A stretch of 64,000 nucleotides of DNA from Amycolatopsis iheyensis (GTDB lineage Bacteria; Actinomycetota; Actinomycetes; Mycobacteriales; Pseudonocardiaceae): positions 141,305 through 205,304 of the forward strand of contig NZ_JAMXQV010000020.1 in NCBI RefSeq assembly GCF_024703995.1, read 5' to 3'. Positions 25,987-33,718 of the stretch are shown one piece after another (positions within the stretch are counted from its first letter, which is position 1; every line of letters begins with the position of its first letter). Made by a program: the position numbers and the translations under genes. The notes under the pieces are model-generated. The model was not told the origin of the DNA. It made no database searches and saw only the letters and a list, made by a program, of their open reading frames with translations.

Positions 25987-26661
25987 ATGGGTGGCGAGAG
26001 GCGGGATCCGCCGTTCGGCGGTTCGGTGGCGTTCTTGCTGATGAACCTGCCGCTGGGGGTGGTGGCGTTCGCGGTGCTGACGTCGTTCACCGCGGCCGGG
26101 CTGGGGACCGCCGTGGTGTGGGTCGGGGTGGGGTTGCTCGCCGTGCTGGTGCTGGCCGTGCGGGGGGCCGCGCGGCTCGAACGGGCGCGGGTTTACGCCC
26201 TTCTCGACCGGTACGTCGATCTGCCGTACCTGCCCTTGCCGGCCGGTGGGCAGAAGGAGCGGTGGAAGGGGCGGCTGAAGGATCCGTCGACGTGGCGGGA
26301 CCTGGCCTATTTCTTCCTGCTGTTCCCGCTGGGGATCATCGAATTTGTGCTGGTGACGACGTTCTGGTCGACCAGCCTGGCGTTGGCGGGGCTGCCGATC
26401 TACTTCCGGTGGCTGCCGGAGGGCGCGTACTACTTCCCCTCCTACGACGTGCGGTGGCTGACCGTGGATTCGACCGTCGAGGCGCTACCGTGGGCAGCGC
26501 TGGGGGTGCTGTTCATCGCGTTGTCCGTCGCGCTGACGAAGGCGCTGGCGGGGATGCACGCCCGGCTGGCGAACGCGCTGCTGGGCACGACCGTGGCCCA
26601 GCGCCGCCGGATGGAGCGCTGGTGGGCGGAAGCGGAAGAGAAGAACCTGGTGGCGGGATGA
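25987..26661 (+). CDS. Stand-alone sensor-domain membrane protein, paralogue of the adjacent kinase's N-terminus
   Basis: 224 residues with four membrane helices in two pairs (about residues 12-60 and 100-190). The central motif LKDPSTWRDLAYFFLLFPLG matches LSDPTTWRDLAYLMAAFPLA in the next gene, so both carry the same actinobacterial sensor domain (PF13796-like), but this protein lacks any kinase part. ATG 25987 has an appropriately placed gaaggga site. Its stop overlaps the kinase start (ATGA), implying the two are made together and may form a hetero-complex. Confidence 0.85.
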   Translation: MGGERRDPPFGGSVAFLLMNLPLGVVAFAVLTSFTAAGLGTAVVWVGVGLLAVLVLAVRGAARLERARVYALLDRYVDLPYLPLPAGGQKERWKGRLKDPSTWRDLAYFFLLFPLGIIEFVLVTTFWSTSLALAGLPIYFRWLPEGAYYFPSYDVRWLTVDSTVEALPWAALGVLFIALSVALTKALAGMHARLANALLGTTVAQRRRMERWWAEAEEKNLVAG

Positions 26662-27791
26662 GCGAGACGCAGCAGCTGGAGCACCCGCGGCCGCACCCGG
26701 CTCGCACGATCGTCTACATGATCACCGGCTTCGTCTTCCGGCTCGTGCAGTTCGTGCTGGTCGTGACCGGGATCGCGGTCGGGGTCGGCACGGCGGTGGT
26801 GTGGGTCGGGTTCCCGATCCTGCTGGCGACGACGAGTTTCATCCGCTGGTCGGGCGACCGGGAGCGGAGCTGGCTGAAGACGATGCTGCGCGTGCCGCTG
26901 CCGCCTGTCGAACGGCGTCCCTATGAAGAGGGGCAGCCGCTGCTGCGCCGGTGGATGGTCCGGCTGAGCGACCCGACCACGTGGCGTGACCTGGCGTACC
27001 TGATGGCCGCGTTCCCGCTGGCCTGCGTGGAGCTCGCGGTCGGGATCGCGTCGATCGTGCTGCTGCCGATGGCGATCTGGGTGACGCCGTGGCTGGGCTG
27101 GCTGCACGGCGAGCTCGGGGTCGCGTTGCTGGGCCCGAACCGCACCCAGCGGCTGGAGCAGAAGGCCGAGCGGCTGCAGGCGTCCCGCGCGAGGGGCGTC
27201 GACGCCGCGGAGGCCGAACGCCGGCGCATCGAGCGTGACCTGCACGACGGCGCGCAGCAGCGGCTGGTGGCCGTCGCGATGAGCTTGGGGCGGGCGAAGT
27301 CGAAGTTCGACCAGGATCCCGACGCGGTGCGGGAGCTGATCGACGAGGCGCACTCGGACGCAAAGCTCGCCGTGTCGGAGCTGCGGGACCTGGCGCGTGG
27401 CATCTACCCCGCGGTGCTCGGTGACCGGGGGCTCGACGCGGCGTTGTCGGCGCAGACGGCGAAGTCGCCGATCCCGGTGGACGTCTCGGTGGACGTCGAG
27501 CCGCGGCCGCCGGCGGCGGTGGAGACGACGGCCTACTTCATCGTTGGCGAGACGCTGACGAACATCGCGAAGCACTCCGGAGCGTCCGAAGCGGGTGTGA
27601 AGGTGTGGCGGACCGACGACCACGTGGTCGTCGAGATCACCGACAACGGTCACGGCGGCGCCGAGGTGCGCCCCGGCGGGGGGCTGGCCGGGCTGGCCGA
27701 CCGCGCCGCGACCATCGACGGTGTGATCACGGTCGTCAGCCCGGTGGGCGGGCCGACGGTGATCCGGGCTGACCTGCCCTGCCAATGGTGA
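26658..27791 (+). CDS. Sensor histidine kinase with putative sensor domain
   Basis: 377 residues. Two pairs of membrane helices (about 20-60 and 110-150) form the sensor domain. A HisKA_3 helix with the phospho-acceptor in IERDLHDGAQQRLVAVAMSL (His196) and an ATPase domain (IVGETLTNIAKHSGASEAGV, ITDNGHGGAEV, GGLAGLADRAATIDG) follow. It phosphorylates the response regulator encoded 40 bp downstream. It is coupled to the upstream sensor protein by a 4-bp overlap. The signal may be envelope or membrane stress, but the sequence does not show it. Confidence 0.92.
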   Translation: MSETQQLEHPRPHPARTIVYMITGFVFRLVQFVLVVTGIAVGVGTAVVWVGFPILLATTSFIRWSGDRERSWLKTMLRVPLPPVERRPYEEGQPLLRRWMVRLSDPTTWRDLAYLMAAFPLACVELAVGIASIVLLPMAIWVTPWLGWLHGELGVALLGPNRTQRLEQKAERLQASRARGVDAAEAERRRIERDLHDGAQQRLVAVAMSLGRAKSKFDQDPDAVRELIDEAHSDAKLAVSELRDLARGIYPAVLGDRGLDAALSAQTAKSPIPVDVSVDVEPRPPAAVETTAYFIVGETLTNIAKHSGASEAGVKVWRTDDHVVVEITDNGHGGAEVRPGGGLAGLADRAATIDGVITVVSPVGGPTVIRADLPCQW

Positions 27792-27830
27792 ATAAGCTGG
27801 CTCCCGTTCATCCACGAACCTGGGGGCCGG

Positions 27831-28472
27831 ATGCGGGTAGTCATCGCCGAGGACGCCGTCCTGTTGCGGGCCGGGGTGACCCGCCTGCTCGCCGACGAGG
27901 GCATCGAGACGGCGGCGGCCGTCGACAACGGTGACGACCTGCTCGGCGCGGTCAAGGAACACCGTCCCGACCTGGCGATCGTCGACGTCCGGATGCCCCC
28001 GACGTTCACCGACGAGGGCCTGCGCGCGGCCTTGGCGGCCCGCAAGGAGATCCCGGGGCTGCCGGTGCTGGTGCTGTCGCAGTACGTCGAGGAGTCGTAC
28101 GCGGTGGAGCTGCTCTCCGGCGGCGCCGGCGGGGTCGGCTACCTGCTGAAGGAGCGGGTGGCGGACGTCGCCGACTTCCTGGACGCGGTCCGCCGGGTGG
28201 CGGGCGGCGGCACGGCGATCGACCCGGACGTGATCGCCCAGCTGATGGCCCGCGGCCGCCGCAACCCGCTGGACGCGCTGACCGCGCGGGAGTCCGAAGT
28301 GCTCGGGCTGATGGCCCAGGGCCTGTCGAACACGGCGATCGCGAACTCGCTGGTGGTTTCGCACGGCGCGGTGGAGAAGCACATCGGCAACATCTTCTCG
28401 AAGCTCGGCCTCGAGGCCAGCGCGGAGGAACACCGTCGCGTTCGCGCGGTGCTGACCTACCTGGGCCGCTGA
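27831..28472 (+). CDS. NarL/LuxR-family response regulator
   Basis: 213 residues. Receiver domain MRVVIAEDAVLLRAG with phosphoacceptor Asp52 in LAIVDVRMPP; the switch Ser/Lys are in VLVLSQY and YLLKERV. The LuxR helix-turn-helix is LTARESEVLGLMAQGLSNTAIANSL then VEKHIGNIFSKLGLEAS. It forms a three-gene operon with the stand-alone sensor and the kinase. The 3' end overlaps the remnant of a heme-binding-protein gene on the other strand. Confidence 0.92.
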   Translation: MRVVIAEDAVLLRAGVTRLLADEGIETAAAVDNGDDLLGAVKEHRPDLAIVDVRMPPTFTDEGLRAALAARKEIPGLPVLVLSQYVEESYAVELLSGGAGGVGYLLKERVADVADFLDAVRRVAGGGTAIDPDVIAQLMARGRRNPLDALTARESEVLGLMAQGLSNTAIANSLVVSHGAVEKHIGNIFSKLGLEASAEEHRRVRAVLTYLGR

Positions 28473-28814
28473 GCCCGCCACTGCGCCACCGCGGCCAGCA
28501 CCGCCTGCTCGTCTTCACGCGCGTGGGCGCCCGAAGCGCCGACCGCCCCGAGGACCACGTCGCCGTCGGTGACGAGGATGCCGCCCGCGAAGGGCACGTA
28601 AACGACCACCTGAGGGCGTAGCTTTCACGTGAAAGCGGCGCTTTTGGCAGTGGCTGTCAGTTCGAGGCGGCCGAGCTGGCGAGGGTCAGCAGTGCCGTGC
28701 GGGCCTTGGCCACCGCGATCTGGCTCGTCGATCAGCGACGGGAAGCCGCTCGGCGCCAGCCGCCACCAGCTGGTCCGCGTCGGCCAGAGTGAGACCCGGA
28801 AGGTGGGGAGGCAT
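28457..28814 (-). pseudogene. Decayed GlcG/HbpS-type heme-binding protein gene
   Basis: Three pieces of one family are readable in different frames: the start MPPHLPGLTLADADQLVAAG (from 28814), the middle SQIAVAKARTALL in a shifted frame ending in a stop, and the C-terminus VYVPFAGGILVTDGDVVLGAVGASGAHAREDEQAV ending at 28457. About 50-60 residues of the middle are missing. A perfect 16-bp palindrome, gctttcacgtgaaagc at 28621-28636, lies where the missing section should be. The gene cannot encode a functional protein. Confidence 0.72.
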
Positions 28815-28955
28815 GAGCCGAGAGTAGCGCCTCACCGAAGACGTTCAGTGACCAAAAGTCCCGTAGGGTGGACGCTGGGTCACCCGTTCTGGCGGCGGCA
28901 CCCGCGGACTCCCTCACCTACCATGAGCGGAACCGCCGGCGAGAGGAGCGCGCAG

Positions 28956-29168
28956 ATGTCCGACGAAGTCCGCTTCTTCGGTGGCCCGCTCGACGGCCGC
29001 GTCCAGGAGCTCGGTGACGACGCCGTGCCCGGTGCCGTCATCCGGCACATCCACCTCCACGGCGGCCCGAAGATCGAGACGCGCTACGAGCTCGGCCTCT
29101 CCGAAGACGGCTGGGAGTACCGCGTCGCCGCGACGCGGCACGAGCCCGAGCGCGACAACCTGAGGTAG
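28956..29168 (+). CDS. Small conserved-looking protein, unknown function
   Basis: 70 residues from ATG 28956 with a gagaggag site; a longer frame exists upstream but lacks a ribosome site. The protein reads as a small beta-rich domain (EVRFFGGPLDGRVQEL, then YELGLSEDGWEYRVAATRHE), like the short 'FxGGPLDG' proteins seen in actinobacteria and phages. No function is assigned. It is a single gene between the decayed heme-binding gene and the acyltransferase. Confidence 0.65.
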   Translation: MSDEVRFFGGPLDGRVQELGDDAVPGAVIRHIHLHGGPKIETRYELGLSEDGWEYRVAATRHEPERDNLR

Positions 29169-29262
29169 GGCAAACCCCCCTGTCCACCGGGGGTGAACAG
29201 TACCCCGAAGACGCCGGTCAGCACCGCTGTTTCCCCAGGTCGAAGCGACCAAGCTCAACAGC

Positions 29263-30564
29263 ATGCAAACGAGCCGGGACCGCTTTCTCGACGTCGTCCG
29301 GGCGGGGGCCATCCTCGCCGTCATCGCCCAGCACTGGGTCATGCCGGTGCTGTCCTACTCCGACGGGCAGCTCGCCACGGGCAACGCGCTCGCGACCCCG
29401 GGCTGGTGGGTCGTCACCTGGCTCAGCCAGGTCATGCCGCTGGTCTTCTTCGCCGGTGGCGCCGCCAACCTGATCTCCTTCCGCCGCGCGGAATCCACCC
29501 GGAAGTGGCTCGGCGCGCGGATCCGGCGCCTCATGGTGCCGGTGCTGCCGCTGATGGCCGTCTGGCTGGTCGTGCCGGACTTCCTGCGTGGCCTCGGCGT
29601 CCCACCGCAGCCCCTGCAGGTCGGCAGCGCGATCGCCGCGCAGCTGCTGTGGTTCCTCGCCGTGTACGTCCTCGTCGTGCTGCTGACGCCGCTGATGGTC
29701 GCCGCGCACCGGCGCTGGGGGCTCAAGGTCCCGCTGGTCATGGGTGTGGCCGGGATCCTGGTGGACGTCGCGCGCTTCAACGACTTCGGCTACATCGGCT
29801 ACGCCAACGCGATCTTCGTCTGGGTCGCGGTGCACCAGCTGGGCTTCCACTACGTCGAAGGCCGCCTCGGCACGCTCACCCGCCGCGCCGCGCTGACGCT
29901 CTCGGCCGCCGGCTTCGGCATCACCGCGCTCATGGTCGCGTTCGGCCCGTACCCGGCCAGCATGATCGGCATGCCGGGCGCGCCGGTGTCGAACATGAGC
30001 CCGCCCACCGTGCTGCTCGCCTTCCTCGCGGTCGGCCAGGTCGGTCTGCTGCTCGCCTTCCGCCCGCAGCTCAACGCGCTCGCCGAACGCCCCGGCATCG
30101 GCCACACGCTCGGCTGGCTCGGCGCGCGGTTCATGAGCGTCTACCTCTGGCACATGCCGGCGCTGATCGTCGTCGCGGGCGTGACGGTCTACGGCCTCGG
30201 CTACGAGACGCCCGCGCCGGGCACGGTGTTCTGGCTCGTCATGGCGCCCGCGTGGTTCGCGGTGTGCGGGCTGGTGCTGACCGGCCTGCTGCGGTTGTTC
30301 GCGCACTTCGAAATGCGGCGTGACACCTACGAAGTCACCGCGAACGTGCCGCAGCTGGTCGTCGCCGGGCTGATGATCTCCGGCGGGCTGCTCGGCCTGG
30401 CCGCGCACGGCTTCGCGCCCCTTTCGGACGGCATCACGCACGGCCCGGTGCCCTGGGTGGTCCTCGCGGTGGCCGGGTTCCTCCTGGCGGGCAAGCGCAT
30501 TCCGACGCTCGACCTGCTCGGCCGCGCCGTGGTCATCACCGAACGGGCCTCGCTCAAGCCTTGA
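29263..30564 (+). CDS. Membrane acyltransferase (acyltransferase 3 family)
   Basis: 433 residues with about ten membrane helices. The opening RFLDVVRAGAILAVIAQHW carries the family's catalytic region (R/D near the start and the histidine in QHW); RRLMVPVLP, LWFLAVYV and VYLWHMPALIV are further family landmarks. These proteins transfer acyl groups to surface polymers, sugars or secreted small molecules. It is not linked to a polysaccharide or antibiotic cluster, so the acceptor is unknown. Its last 11 bases overlap the convergent amidohydrolase gene. Confidence 0.85.
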   Translation: MQTSRDRFLDVVRAGAILAVIAQHWVMPVLSYSDGQLATGNALATPGWWVVTWLSQVMPLVFFAGGAANLISFRRAESTRKWLGARIRRLMVPVLPLMAVWLVVPDFLRGLGVPPQPLQVGSAIAAQLLWFLAVYVLVVLLTPLMVAAHRRWGLKVPLVMGVAGILVDVARFNDFGYIGYANAIFVWVAVHQLGFHYVEGRLGTLTRRAALTLSAAGFGITALMVAFGPYPASMIGMPGAPVSNMSPPTVLLAFLAVGQVGLLLAFRPQLNALAERPGIGHTLGWLGARFMSVYLWHMPALIVVAGVTVYGLGYETPAPGTVFWLVMAPAWFAVCGLVLTGLLRLFAHFEMRRDTYEVTANVPQLVVAGLMISGGLLGLAAHGFAPLSDGITHGPVPWVVLAVAGFLLAGKRIPTLDLLGRAVVITERASLKP

Positions 30565-31450
30565 GCAGCCGCAGCGGGGTGTCGTAGAGGACCGCCCGCA
30601 GGAACGACTCCCCCAGGCGATCGTCGGCCGCCCAGCCGGCGATCGCCTGCAGCTGTGTCGCGTAGGAGTACGGGATGTTCGGGAAGTCCGTGCCGAGCAC
30701 GACGCGGTCGGCGCAATCCGCCAGCCGCGCGGTCCAGTCCGGCGGCAGCGGCGACATCTTCTCCGCGAACGGGACCCCGACCATCGTGGTGTCCAGGTGC
30801 ACCCGCGGGTACTTGGCCAGCAGCTCGAACGCCGTCCCGAACTCGGGCATCGCCGAGTGCGCGAGCACCGCCGTCAGGTCCGGGTACCGCGCCAGCACCT
30901 CTTCGAACACCGACAACCCGGTGAAGTCGCCCCGCAACGGACCGTGTCCACAGTGGACGACGACCGGGACACCGGCGTCGGCCAGCGCGCCCCACACCGG
31001 CTTCAGCTGCTCGTCACGCGGGTCGTACGCGCCCACCTGCACGTGCGCCTTGAACACCTGCGCGCCGGCCCGCAGCGCACCGTCCACAGCGGACCCGGCG
31101 CCGGGCTCGGGGTAGAACGTGCCGGTCGGCACGGCGTCAGGGATCCGCGCGGCGAACTCGAGCGCCCACGAGGTCAGCCACTCGGCCATCCCCGGCTTGT
31201 GCGGGTAGACCAGCGGCGCGAACCGCGTCACGCCGAGCGACTTCAGCGTCGCCAGACGCTCCTCTTCGGACGTCCGGTAGTGCACCGGCCAGTCGGTGCC
31301 GTAGTGCGTCGAGGCCTGGTCGAAGTACGCCCAGACCTTGTCCATCACCGGCTTCGGCAGGAAGTGGACGTGCAGGTCGACCAGGCCCGGCAGGCCCAGC
31401 GACGCCGTCCAGCGCGCGATGTCGGCATCGGAAGCCGGGCCGGCCGTCAC
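30554..31450 (-). CDS. Amidohydrolase family 2 metal-dependent hydrolase
   Basis: 298 residues, GTG 31450. The metal motif VDLHVHFLPKP (HxH) lies near residue 27; other ligands are in VVVHCGHGP, VLAHSAMPEFG and LGTDFPNIPYS. This is the ACMSD/aminocarboxymuconate decarboxylase-like branch of amidohydrolases: cytoplasmic, with a zinc-dependent hydrolytic or decarboxylating reaction. Its GTG overlaps the smpB stop codon (GTGA), so it is translated with the prfB-ftsEX-smpB group. The substrate is unknown. Confidence 0.85.
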   Translation of the reverse strand: MTAGPASDADIARWTASLGLPGLVDLHVHFLPKPVMDKVWAYFDQASTHYGTDWPVHYRTSEEERLATLKSLGVTRFAPLVYPHKPGMAEWLTSWALEFAARIPDAVPTGTFYPEPGAGSAVDGALRAGAQVFKAHVQVGAYDPRDEQLKPVWGALADAGVPVVVHCGHGPLRGDFTGLSVFEEVLARYPDLTAVLAHSAMPEFGTAFELLAKYPRVHLDTTMVGVPFAEKMSPLPPDWTARLADCADRVVLGTDFPNIPYSYATQLQAIAGWAADDRLGESFLRAVLYDTPLRLLKA

Positions 31451-31929
31451 TCCGTGAACCGGCCCTTGAGCGCGCGGCCCATGGCTTTCCTGATGTCCCG
31501 CTCGGCGTCGCGCTTGGCGAGCGTCTGCCGCTTGTCGTAGGCCTTCTTGCCCTGCGCCAGCGCGATCTCGACCTTGACCTTGCCGTCCTTGAAGTACATC
31601 GAAAGCGGGACCAGGGAGAGCCCGCTCTCCTTGGTCTTGCCGATGAGCTTCTCGATCTCACGCCGGTGCAGCAGCAGCTTCCGGGTGCGCCGCGGCATGT
31701 GGTTGGTCCACGTGCCCTGCGTGTACTCCGGGATGTGCACGTTGCGCAGCCACACTTCGCCGTCGTCGACCGTCGCGAACGCGTCCGCCAGCGACGCCTT
31801 GCCCTCGCGCAGGCTCTTCACCTCGGTGCCGACGAGCACGAGACCGCACTCGTAGGTGTCGAGGATGGAGTAATCGTGCCGCGCCTTGCGGTTCGACACG
31901 ATCACCTTCTGGCCACGTTCCTTGGGCAT
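31447..31929 (-). CDS. smpB: SsrA-binding protein SmpB
   Basis: 160 residues, ATG 31929. Starts with the short MPKERGQKVIVSNRKARHDY leader; the OB-fold has TYECGLVLVGTEVKSLREGKASLADAF and VHIPEYTQGTWTNH. The basic tail GKKAYDKRQTLAKRDAERDIRKA inserts into the decoding centre. It binds tmRNA and delivers it to ribosomes stalled on non-stop mRNA. It follows ftsX by 46 bp in the conserved actinobacterial order prfB-ftsE-ftsX-smpB. The tmRNA gene is not adjacent, being at 25455-25822. Confidence 0.96.
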   Translation of the reverse strand: MPKERGQKVIVSNRKARHDYSILDTYECGLVLVGTEVKSLREGKASLADAFATVDDGEVWLRNVHIPEYTQGTWTNHMPRRTRKLLLHRREIEKLIGKTKESGLSLVPLSMYFKDGKVKVEIALAQGKKAYDKRQTLAKRDAERDIRKAMGRALKGRFTE

Positions 31930-31975
31930 ACGACCACTCTACGTGATTCTCGGGACGACTAGCAGCTGGTTAAAC

Positions 31976-32869
31976 CTAGTGCCGGACGTACAGCCGCAGC
32001 GTGACGTAACCGGTGATGGCGGAGATCACCACGGACACCGCGAGCAGGATCGGCGCCACCGGGAACAGCAGCTCCAGCATGGTGATCTTCGGGAACACGT
32101 CACCGGTGAAGACCGAATCCAGGAAGCCGGCCTTCGTGATGATCAGCATGATGATCCCGAGGATCGCACCGACCGCGCCGGCGACCACCGCCTCCAGCAG
32201 GAACGGTAGCTGTGTGTACCACCGCGTCGCGCCGACGAGCCGCATGATGCCGACCTCCGTGCGCCGCGTGAACGCCGACACCTGGATCGTGTTGGCGATC
32301 AGCAGCAGCGCGGCGATCGCCATGATGAGCGCGGCGCCGAAGGCCATGTTCCGGACGCCGTTGAAGGCGTTGAACACGCGGTCGAGGAACTTCTTCTGGT
32401 CGTCGACCTTCCGCACACCCGGCTTCGTCGAGTACTGCTGCACGATCGACTCGCTGCGGTCCGGGTCCTTCAGCTTCACGTGCAGTGACGCGGGCAGCGA
32501 CTCCGGCCCGGTCAGCTGGATGAGCTCCGGCTGGCTCTCGAAGATCTTCTTGAACCGGTCGAAGGCCTGGTCGCGGTTCTCGAAGACGACCGACTCGACC
32601 CCGTCGTTGCTCTGCAGGTCCGAACGCAACGACTGGCACAGCGACTGCGTGCAGTTCTTGTCGTTCGCGCTGATGTCGTCGGTGAGGTAGACCGAAACCT
32701 CGACGTCGGCGAGGAAGTTGGACTTCATCTTGTCGATGGTCCGCACGGCCAGGAGGCCGCCGCCGAGCATGGCGAGCGACACGGCCGTGGTCAGGATCAT
32801 CGCGATGGTCATCGTGACGTTCCGGCGCAGGCCGGTGACTACCTCACTGAAGACGAAACTGGCGCGCAT
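31976..32869 (-). CDS. ftsX: Cell division protein FtsX
   Basis: 297 residues. One N-terminal helix (residues ~22-42), a large extracytoplasmic loop with two cysteines (KNCTQSLCQSL near residue 75), then three C-terminal helices. It opens MRASFVFSEVVTGLRRNVTMTIAMI, typical of FtsX. With FtsE it forms an ABC-like complex that, instead of transporting, activates peptidoglycan hydrolases (RipC in mycobacteria) at division. Gene order ftsE-ftsX is kept; the gap to ftsE is 47 bp. Confidence 0.95.
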   Translation of the reverse strand: MRASFVFSEVVTGLRRNVTMTIAMILTTAVSLAMLGGGLLAVRTIDKMKSNFLADVEVSVYLTDDISANDKNCTQSLCQSLRSDLQSNDGVESVVFENRDQAFDRFKKIFESQPELIQLTGPESLPASLHVKLKDPDRSESIVQQYSTKPGVRKVDDQKKFLDRVFNAFNGVRNMAFGAALIMAIAALLLIANTIQVSAFTRRTEVGIMRLVGATRWYTQLPFLLEAVVAGAVGAILGIIMLIITKAGFLDSVFTGDVFPKITMLELLFPVAPILLAVSVVISAITGYVTLRLYVRH

Positions 32870-32916
32870 GTCGGGGCGAGTCCTTGGGGTCGGGGTCGGT
32901 GCGGGGGCGGGGTGGG

Positions 32917-33606
32917 TCAGCGACCGATGCCGTAGACGCCGCGGGCGTCGTCGCGGATCACCCGGCCGAGCTGCAGCTCGACGACGCGGCGCCGCATGGA
33001 GTCCACGATGGAATGGTCGTGGGTCGCCATCAGGACGGTCGTGCCGGTGCGGTTGATCCGCTCCAGCAGCAGCATGATGTCCTGGCTGGTGTCGGGGTCC
33101 AGGTTCCCGGTCGGCTCGTCGGCGAGCAGCACCAGCGGCCGGTTCACGAACGCGCGCGCAATCGCGACGCGCTGCTGCTCACCACCGGAGAGCTCGTTGG
33201 GCAGCCGGTCGGCCTTGCCGTCGAGGCCGACGAGCTCGAGCACCTCGGGGACGACCTTCTTGATGGTCGGGCCGGGCTTGCCGATGACCTCGAGGGCGAA
33301 CGCGACGTTCTCCGCGACGGTCTTGTTGGCCAGCAGACGGAAGTCCTGGAACACGCAGCCGATGGTCTGCCGCAGGCGGGGGACCCGGCGGCGGGCCAGC
33401 TTGGCGACGTCGAAGTTGGACACCATCACACGGCCCTTGCTCGGCGTCTCTTCGCGCAGCAGCAGCCGGAGGAAGGTCGACTTCCCCGATCCCGAGGGAC
33501 CGATGAGGAAGACGAACTCACCCTTTTCGATGTCGACGGACACCCGCTCAAGCGCGGGCCGCGTCGAGGTCTTGTAGACCTTGGAAACCTCTTCGAGCCG
33601 GATCAC
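32917..33606 (-). CDS. ftsE: Cell division ATP-binding protein FtsE
   Basis: 229 residues, GTG 33606. Walker A IGPSGSGKSTFLRLL (~residues 35-49), Q-loop GCVFQDFRLL, signature LSGGEQQRVAIARAF, Walker B LLADEPTGNLDPDTS and switch histidine in MATHDHSIVD are all intact. It drives the FtsEX complex controlling cell-wall hydrolysis at the septum. It lies between prfB and ftsX. A 12-bp hairpin at 33672-33708 separates it from prfB, so it may have its own promoter or be partly attenuated. Confidence 0.96.
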   Translation of the reverse strand: MIRLEEVSKVYKTSTRPALERVSVDIEKGEFVFLIGPSGSGKSTFLRLLLREETPSKGRVMVSNFDVAKLARRRVPRLRQTIGCVFQDFRLLANKTVAENVAFALEVIGKPGPTIKKVVPEVLELVGLDGKADRLPNELSGGEQQRVAIARAFVNRPLVLLADEPTGNLDPDTSQDIMLLLERINRTGTTVLMATHDHSIVDSMRRRVVELQLGRVIRDDARGVYGIGR

Positions 33607-33671
33607 GATTCGGCATACTACCCACCGGTCTCGTGAAGCCCCGGTTGCCCGGTCCACCCGGGTGGAGCAGC

Positions 33672-33708
33672 GGGTGTTTGCGCACGGTGAGCGGTCGCGC
33701 AAACACCC
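33672..33708 (-). terminator. Intercistronic hairpin between prfB and ftsE
   Basis: gggtgtttgcgc at 33672-33683 and gcgcaaacaccc at 33697-33708 form a perfect 12-bp stem with a 13-base loop, ten bases after the prfB stop. No T-tract follows on the minus strand, so it may be a weak terminator or mRNA-stabilising structure instead of a full stop. Confidence 0.45.
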
Positions 33709-33718
33709 CCCGCACCGA

